Shown: positions 59,690 to 64,000 of the stretch, piece after piece
How positions within the stretch are numbered: position 1 is the first letter of the stretch
How the letters are laid out: each line of letters starts with the position of its first letter
NCBI RefSeq assembly: GCF_026967985.1
Contig: NZ_JAPVBJ010000003.1
Coordinates: 495,101-559,100 of the forward strand
Direction: 5' to 3'
DNA length: 64,000 bases
DNA from: Modestobacter sp. VKM Ac-2984
GTDB lineage: Bacteria > Actinomycetota > Actinomycetes > Mycobacteriales > Geodermatophilaceae
The notes under the pieces: model-generated
The model's input: only the letters and a program-made list of their open reading frames with translations
What the model was told of the DNA's origin: nothing
Database searches by the model: none
Made by a program: the position numbers and the translations under genes

Positions 59690-60220
59690 TCAGTGCTTGC
59701 GGAGGCGGCGGACGAGGACGGAGTTCTCGCCGTGCACCTCGAGGTCGTCCAGCAGGACGGCGATCGCCTCCCGGACGATCCGGCCACGGTCGGTGGCCAC
59801 GCCGTGCTGGCCGCGCAGGGTCAGCCGGGCGGTCTCCAGGGCGAGCAGCTCGTCGGCCGAGCAGTAGACGGTGATCTTCTCCTCGTGCCGGGTGCGCCCC
59901 TTCTCGGTACGCGCCCGGGTCTGCTGCGGCCGGAGCGGCGCGGCCGCCGGCATCGTGGCGCGGTGCGAGGCCAGCTCGTCGACGACGATGCGCGGTGCGC
60001 CACCGGCCACGTCGGGCACCAGCGCCAGCGGCGGGACCTCCGCCGGGCCCGACGCCGTGGCCGGGGAGTCCCCGTCGGCCCGGGAGCCGTTGGAGCGCAG
60101 CGCGGGCGAGGACTGGGCGGCGGCCAGGGTCGACAGCTCGGTGACCGGCGCCGGCTGCGGCGCCGTGTCGGTCATCCGGAACAGCTCCGAGGCACCCGGG
60201 AGCACGGGCCGGCGCGTCAC
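59690..60220 (-). CDS. Conserved small protein downstream of parA, ribbon-helix-helix-like C-terminus
   Basis: A 176-residue protein. The first 110 residues are Ala/Pro-rich and disordered-looking. The C-terminal 65 residues (EEKITVYCSADELLALETAR, then GRIVREAIAVLLDDLEVHGE) look like a small DNA-binding fold of the ribbon-helix-helix kind. The GTG at 60220 overlaps the parA stop (GTGA), so it is coupled to parA; an ATG at 60175 is the alternative. It may be a partner of the ParA-type ATPase. No function assigned. Confidence 0.8.
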   Translation of the reverse strand: MTRRPVLPGASELFRMTDTAPQPAPVTELSTLAAAQSSPALRSNGSRADGDSPATASGPAEVPPLALVPDVAGGAPRIVVDELASHRATMPAAAPLRPQQTRARTEKGRTRHEEKITVYCSADELLALETARLTLRGQHGVATDRGRIVREAIAVLLDDLEVHGENSVLVRRLRKH

Positions 60221-61140
60221 AGGGCCAGGACCTCCTTGGCCAGGTCGCGGTACGCCGCGGCGCCCGACGAGGTGGGGGCCCACTGGGTGATCGGCTGACC
60301 GGCGACGGTGGTCTCCGGGAAGCGGACCGTGCGGGAGATGACGGTCTGGAAGACGGTGTCGCCGAAGGCCTCGACGACCCGGCTGAACACCTCGCGGCAG
60401 TGCACGGTCCGGGTGTCGTACATGGTGGCGAGGATCCCGGAGATCTCCAGGGACGGGTTCAGCCGCTCCTTGACCTTGTCGATCGTGTCGACGAGCAGCG
60501 CGACCCCGCGCAGCGAGAAGAACTCGCACTCCAGCGGGATGATCACACCCTGCGCGGCGGTGAGCGCGTTGACCGTCAGCAGCCCGAGGGACGGCTGGCA
60601 GTCGATGAGCACGTAGTCGTAGTCCTGGCGCACCGCGGCGAGCACCCGCATCAGGGTCTGCTCGCGGGCGACCTCGCTGACCAGCTGCACCTCCGCGGCG
60701 GACAGGTCGATGTTGCTCGGCACCAGGTCCAGCCCGGGGATGTGGGTGGCCACCCGGACGTCGGCCAGCGTGGTCGCCGGCTCCATCAGCGCGTTGTAGA
60801 TGGTGCGGTCCAGCCCCTGCGCCGGGACGCCGAGCCCCACCGACAGCGCACCCTGCGGGTCCAGGTCGACCAGCAGCACGCGGCGGCCCTGCTCCACGAG
60901 TGCGGCACCGAGGTTGATGGTCGACGTCGTCTTGCCGACCCCGCCCTTCTGGTTGCACATCGCGATGATCTGCGCCGGCCCGTGGGAGGTGATCGGCTTC
61001 GGGTCGGGCAGCTTCCGCTGCCGGGCCTTGGCGGGGTCGACGCGGCTCGTCGGGACGCCCATCTCGGCGTCGCCCGCCGGGGCCCCTCCGCGCGGGAGCG
61101 CGACGGCGGAGGCCGCCGCCTCGGCTCGTCTCGACGACAT
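60217..61140 (-). CDS. parA: ParA/Soj-family ATPase
   Basis: A 307-residue deviant-Walker ATPase. After a 75-residue basic head come IIAMCNQKGGVGKTTSTINLG (Walker A'), LLVDLDPQGALSVGLG, DYVLIDCQPSLGLLTVNAL (Walker B) and FFSLRGVALLVDTI. Such proteins move or position DNA or cell-pole complexes. No parB follows and the position next to scpAB and xerD is that of the second, non-oriC ParA of actinobacteria. The ATG at 61140 follows AGAGG; the frame is open to 61296. Confidence 0.93.
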   Translation of the reverse strand: MSSRRAEAAASAVALPRGGAPAGDAEMGVPTSRVDPAKARQRKLPDPKPITSHGPAQIIAMCNQKGGVGKTTSTINLGAALVEQGRRVLLVDLDPQGALSVGLGVPAQGLDRTIYNALMEPATTLADVRVATHIPGLDLVPSNIDLSAAEVQLVSEVAREQTLMRVLAAVRQDYDYVLIDCQPSLGLLTVNALTAAQGVIIPLECEFFSLRGVALLVDTIDKVKERLNPSLEISGILATMYDTRTVHCREVFSRVVEAFGDTVFQTVISRTVRFPETTVAGQPITQWAPTSSGAAAYRDLAKEVLAL

Positions 61141-61318
61141 CGCTTCTGCCTCTTCCCTGGACTGTGCGGACCGCGGCTCCCGGTCGGGGGCACGGCGGGG
61201 AACGCGCACTGCCGGCAGGGGGGAAGCCGCCGATCCGTTCTCCCACCCTTCTTCTCGGCAGCCCCGTCCCCGACCATGACCACCCCGGGGCAACATGTCG
61301 ACATCCGTGCGCCGAGAC

Positions 61319-61363
61319 CGGGCTGAGGGCTGCCTCGGCGCCTCGGAGGCAGCCCTCAGCCCG
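61319..61363. terminator. Hairpin terminator after xerD
   Basis: A perfect 18-base stem (CGGGCTGAGGGCTGCCTC with its complement) and a 9-base loop lie 27 bases beyond the xerD stop, in the 250-base gap before parA. Confidence 0.85.
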
Positions 61364-61389
61364 GGCTCGACCGCCCCCCGCGGGCGGGG

Positions 61390-62343
61390 TCAGCGCAGGG
61401 CGCGGGGGTGGCTGGTGGCGTAGACCTCGCGCAGCCGTTCCACGGTGACCAGCGTGTAGACCTGCGTCGTCGTCACCGAGGCGTGTCCGAGCAGCTCCTG
61501 CACGACGCGGACGTCGGCGCCGCCGTCGAGCAGGTGGGTGGCGAAGGAGTGCCGCAGCGTGTGCGGGGAGAGCTCGACGGAGATCCCGGCCCGCTCGGCG
61601 GCGTCCCGCAGGATCGACCAGGCGCTCTGCCGGGACAGCGGTCCACCGCGGGCGTTGAGGAACAACGCTCCCCCGCGGACCCCGGACCGGGCCTTCTCGG
61701 CCAGCGCCGGGCGGGCCCGGACCAGGTAGTCCTGCACCGCCGTCACCGCGTAGCTGCCGACCGGGACGATGCGCTCCTTGCCGCCCTTGCCGGCCAGCCG
61801 CACCGCCGCCGAGGAGAGGTCGACGTCGTCGACGGCGAGCCCGACCGCCTCGGAGATCCGGGCGCCGGTGCCGTACAGCAGCTCCAGCAGCGCCCGGTCG
61901 CGCAGCCCCCGCGGCCCCTCCACCGACGCCGCCGCGCTCAGCAGCGCCTCGACGTCCTGCACCGGGATCGCCTTGGGCAGCCGCCGGGCCGGGGCCGGTG
62001 GCCGGACCTCCGCCGCGACGTCGTCGCTGACCAGCCCGTCGAGCAGGGCGAACCGGTGCAGCCCGCGGACGGCGACCACCGCGCGGGCCGCCGAGGTCGC
62101 CGACAGCGGCGGGTGGTCGTCGTCCCCGGACCGCAGGGCGACCAGGAACGCCGCGACGTCGGACTCCCCCACCTCGCCCAGCCCACGGACGCCGCCCGCG
62201 GCGAGGAACTCCGCGTAGCGGCGCAGGTCGCGGCGGTAGGAGGCGATGGTGTTGGCGGCCAGCCCGCGCTCGACGGTCAGGTGGTCGAGGTAGCCGGTGA
62301 CGGTGCGCTCGACGGCGGGCCCGGCACTGGTGACGACCGTCAG
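61390..62343 (-). CDS. xerD: Tyrosine recombinase XerD
   Basis: A 317-residue site-specific recombinase that resolves chromosome dimers. The N-terminal SAM-like domain has [20 protein letters not shown]. The catalytic set is complete: Arg in [12 protein letters not shown], Lys in [13 protein letters not shown], His-x-x-Arg in [15 protein letters not shown], His in [11 protein letters not shown] and the nucleophile Tyr296 in VYTLV. No ATG or GTG is available in frame near the conserved start. The best start is CTG at 62343, overlapping the ald stop (CTGA) and preceded by AGGAGG at 7 bases; a GTG at 62361 is the alternative. Confidence 0.94.
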   Translation of the reverse strand: MTVVTSAGPAVERTVTGYLDHLTVERGLAANTIASYRRDLRRYAEFLAAGGVRGLGEVGESDVAAFLVALRSGDDDHPPLSATSAARAVVAVRGLHRFALLDGLVSDDVAAEVRPPAPARRLPKAIPVQDVEALLSAAASVEGPRGLRDRALLELLYGTGARISEAVGLAVDDVDLSSAAVRLAGKGGKERIVPVGSYAVTAVQDYLVRARPALAEKARSGVRGGALFLNARGGPLSRQSAWSILRDAAERAGISVELSPHTLRHSFATHLLDGGADVRVVQELLGHASVTTTQVYTLVTVERLREVYATSHPRALR

Positions 62344-63455
62344 GACAGCACCTCCTGCCACGGCACGCTGGGCAGCGCGTGGGCGTCTGCGACGCCGGCG
62401 TGCACCAGCTGCCCGCCGGCGACGTTCGCCCCGCGGGCCAGCACCGGGTCGGCGGCCAGCGCGGCGGCCGTGCCCTGGGCGGCCAGCGCCAGCACGTAGG
62501 GCAGCGTGACGTTGGTCAGCGCGTACGTCGAGGTGTGCGGCACCGCGCCGGGCATGTTGGCGACGCAGTAGAACACCGAGTCGTGCACGCCGAACGTCGG
62601 GTCGTCGTGCGTGGTCGGCCGGGTGTCGGCGAAGCAGCCCCCCTGGTCGACGGCGATGTCGACCAGCACCGAGCCGGGCTTCATCCGGGAGACCAGCTCG
62701 TTGCTGACCAGGGTGGGCGCCTTGGCCCCGGGCACCAGGACGGCGCCGATCACCAGGTCGGCCTCCAGCACCGCGCGCTCGACCTCCAGGGCGTTGGAGG
62801 AGACGGTCTGCAGGTGCCCGCGGTAGATCCGGTCGGCGGCGCGCAGCTTCTCCAGGTCGCGGTCCAGGACGGTGACCTGGGCCTGCATGCCCAGCGCGAT
62901 GGTGGCCGCGTTCATCCCCGACACCCCGGCGCCCAGGACGACGACCTTGGCCGCGTGCACCCCGGAGACGCCGCCCAACAGCATCCCTCGGCCACCGGAG
63001 GCCCGCTCCAGCGTGTGGGCGCCCACCTGCGGGGCCATCCGGCCGGCGACCTCCGACATCGGGGCGAGCAGCGGCAGCGCGCCCCCGTCGGTCTGCACCG
63101 TCTCGTAGGCGATCGCGGTGGTGCCGGCGGCCAGCAGCGCGTCGGTGCACTCCCGCGACGCAGCCAGGTGCAGGTAGGTGAAGAGGGTCTGGCCGGCGCG
63201 CATCCGGCCGAACTCCTCGGCGATCGGCTCCTTGACCTTCAGCAGCAGGTCCGCAGCCCCCCACACGTCGTCGGCGGTGGGCAGGATCTTCGCGCCGGCC
63301 GCGGTGAAGTCGGCGTCGGGGATCGACGACCCGACCCCGGCGTCGGCCTCGACGAGCACCTCGTGCCCGGCGGCGACCAGCTCGGTCACCCCGGAGGGGG
63401 TGAGCGCGACCCGGTACTCGTGGTTCTTGACCTCTCGGACGACTCCGACCCGCAT
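62340..63455 (-). CDS. ald: Alanine dehydrogenase
   Basis: A 371-residue NAD-dependent L-alanine dehydrogenase (alanine to pyruvate and ammonia). The N-terminus [20 protein letters not shown] is diagnostic; KVKEP, TYLHLA, the NAD motif [27 protein letters not shown] and [15 protein letters not shown] follow. The ATG at 63455 starts exactly at the conserved N-terminus; the frame is open to 63587. The stop is coupled to xerD. Length fits the family (about 370). Confidence 0.97.
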   Translation of the reverse strand: MRVGVVREVKNHEYRVALTPSGVTELVAAGHEVLVEADAGVGSSIPDADFTAAGAKILPTADDVWGAADLLLKVKEPIAEEFGRMRAGQTLFTYLHLAASRECTDALLAAGTTAIAYETVQTDGGALPLLAPMSEVAGRMAPQVGAHTLERASGGRGMLLGGVSGVHAAKVVVLGAGVSGMNAATIALGMQAQVTVLDRDLEKLRAADRIYRGHLQTVSSNALEVERAVLEADLVIGAVLVPGAKAPTLVSNELVSRMKPGSVLVDIAVDQGGCFADTRPTTHDDPTFGVHDSVFYCVANMPGAVPHTSTYALTNVTLPYVLALAAQGTAAALAADPVLARGANVAGGQLVHAGVADAHALPSVPWQEVLS

Positions 63456-63728
63456 CTGCTCTGACTCCCGGTCTCGGCAGCCGGCCACCGGGGTGTCGGT
63501 GGTGCCACCGCGTCTGGGCGGCCCGGTCCGGGCGCGCCTCGCGCGGAGTGTAGGCACGGACGGCGTCCCGGGTGTGGCAACGGACACGTCCGGCCGGTCG
63601 CCGGTCAGCCGACTCGGGCGTCGTACTCCGCCCGCTGGGCGAGCACCGCGGTCCGGTGCAGCTGGGCTCAGGCCGGTGGATCGGCCGCTGACCCGCCGCG
63701 CCGGTCCGGCCCGGTGCGGTGGACCGGC

Positions 63729-64000
63729 TCAGGCCGGGGACGGCGTCCGGACGGCGGCCTGCCCCGGATCGGCCGGCCGCACGACGTCGAAGCGCACGCA
63801 GACGAACTCGCCGTTGCGGGCGCTCTCCCGGACCACCAGCTCGACCCGGCGCGGCAGCAACGGCGCTCCGCTGCCCAGGGTCACCGGGGCGATGGCGACC
63901 ACCACCTCGTCCAACAGCCCGCGGTCGGCGAACTGGCCGGCCAGGTCCCCGCCGCCGACGACCCAGACGTCCCCGCCGGCGGCCGCCTCGACCATCGCTG
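63729..64000 (-). CDS. DHFR/RibD-C-type reductase, C-terminal part (cut by window end)
   Basis: The last 90 residues of a dihydrofolate-reductase-fold protein. [40 protein letters not shown] is the typical nucleotide-binding and closing segment of the RibD C-terminal/DHFR-like family. The N-terminus is beyond base 64000. Role cannot be fixed; many actinobacterial copies are orphan reductases. Confidence 0.85.
   Translation of the reverse strand, partial: AMVEAAAGGDVWVVGGGDLAGQFADRGLLDEVVVAIAPVTLGSGAPLLPRRVELVVRESARNGEFVCVRFDVVRPADPGQAAVRTPSPA

Noticed and set aside
55559-61140. parS sites near parA
   Set aside because: No TGTTTCACGTGAAACA-like sequence was found by eye between 55.5 and 62 kb, and there is no parB; the canonical origin-proximal parAB locus must be elsewhere.
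63604-63665. A short leftward coding-like fragment ([18 protein letters not shown], then stop) between ald and the edge gene
   Set aside because: It looks like the tail of a protein, but an in-frame stop lies just upstream. Too short to support a gene or pseudogene call.

Overview
The window is about 64 kb of very GC-rich DNA. It has GTG, TTG and possibly CTG starts, many 1-4 base gene overlaps (GTGA, ATGA, TGATG) and long GC hairpin terminators without T-tracts. Together with the chromosome-maintenance block ald-xerD-parA-(small gene)-scpA-scpB-rluB-aroH-cmk-der, this points to an actinobacterium. A soil or rock-dwelling Geodermatophilaceae-type organism is my best guess; that is inference, not a database result.

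Region 1 (1-15.8 kb) is a uronic-acid and glucuronide block. A LacI regulator (cut by the window edge) meets a GH3 glycosidase. A nickel-pincer LarA-family racemase/epimerase lies divergent from a coupled operon of uronate isomerase (UxaC), fructuronate/mannitol-type reductase (UxuB-like) and gluconokinase. Converging on it is the operon GH2 beta-galactosidase-type enzyme, GH2 beta-glucuronidase (UidA), MFS transporter, with a divergent TetR regulator. No mannonate dehydratase or KDG kinase is present. The set is most simply read as glucuronate -> fructuronate -> mannonate -> (LarA-type C2 epimerisation) gluconate -> 6-phosphogluconate.

Region 2 (15.8-35.3 kb) holds two paralogous family-5 solute-binding lipoproteins sharing one Dpp/Opp-type transporter (DppB, a DppC-DppD fusion, OppF). 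It also holds two large glycoside-hydrolase-like proteins that I cannot place in a characterised family, a 2-hydroxyacid dehydrogenase, a LacI regulator, a lactonase-like alpha/beta hydrolase, a tartronate-semialdehyde reductase (GarR) and malate synthase G. Palindromic TGGCAACCGGTTGCCA-like sites, several with an extra half-site one helical turn away, occur before most transcription units of regions 1 and 2. They suggest one LacI regulon joining uptake, cleavage, uronate breakdown and glyoxylate/tartronate-semialdehyde disposal.

Region 3 (35.7-38.4 kb) is housekeeping: tRNA-Pro(GGG), der, cmk, aroH. Region 4 (38.4-55.5 kb) is a xylan/xylose island placed between aroH and rluB. It contains galM, an MsmK/UgpC-type ATPase, xylB, xylA, a LacI repressor, GH51 arabinofuranosidase, CE7 acetylxylan esterase, GH3 beta-xylosidase, an apparently cytoplasmic GH10 xylanase, a sugar ABC transporter (binding protein plus two permeases) and another LacI regulator. 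The design is import of substituted xylo-oligosaccharides, removal of side groups inside the cell, then xylose isomerase/xylulokinase entry to the pentose phosphate pathway.

Region 5 (55.5-64 kb) returns to the core block: an RsuA-family pseudouridine synthase, an LLM flavin oxidoreductase on the opposite strand, scpB, scpA, a small conserved gene, parA, xerD, ald, and a partial DHFR/RibD-type reductase at the edge. No insertion sequence, prophage or CRISPR array was seen.
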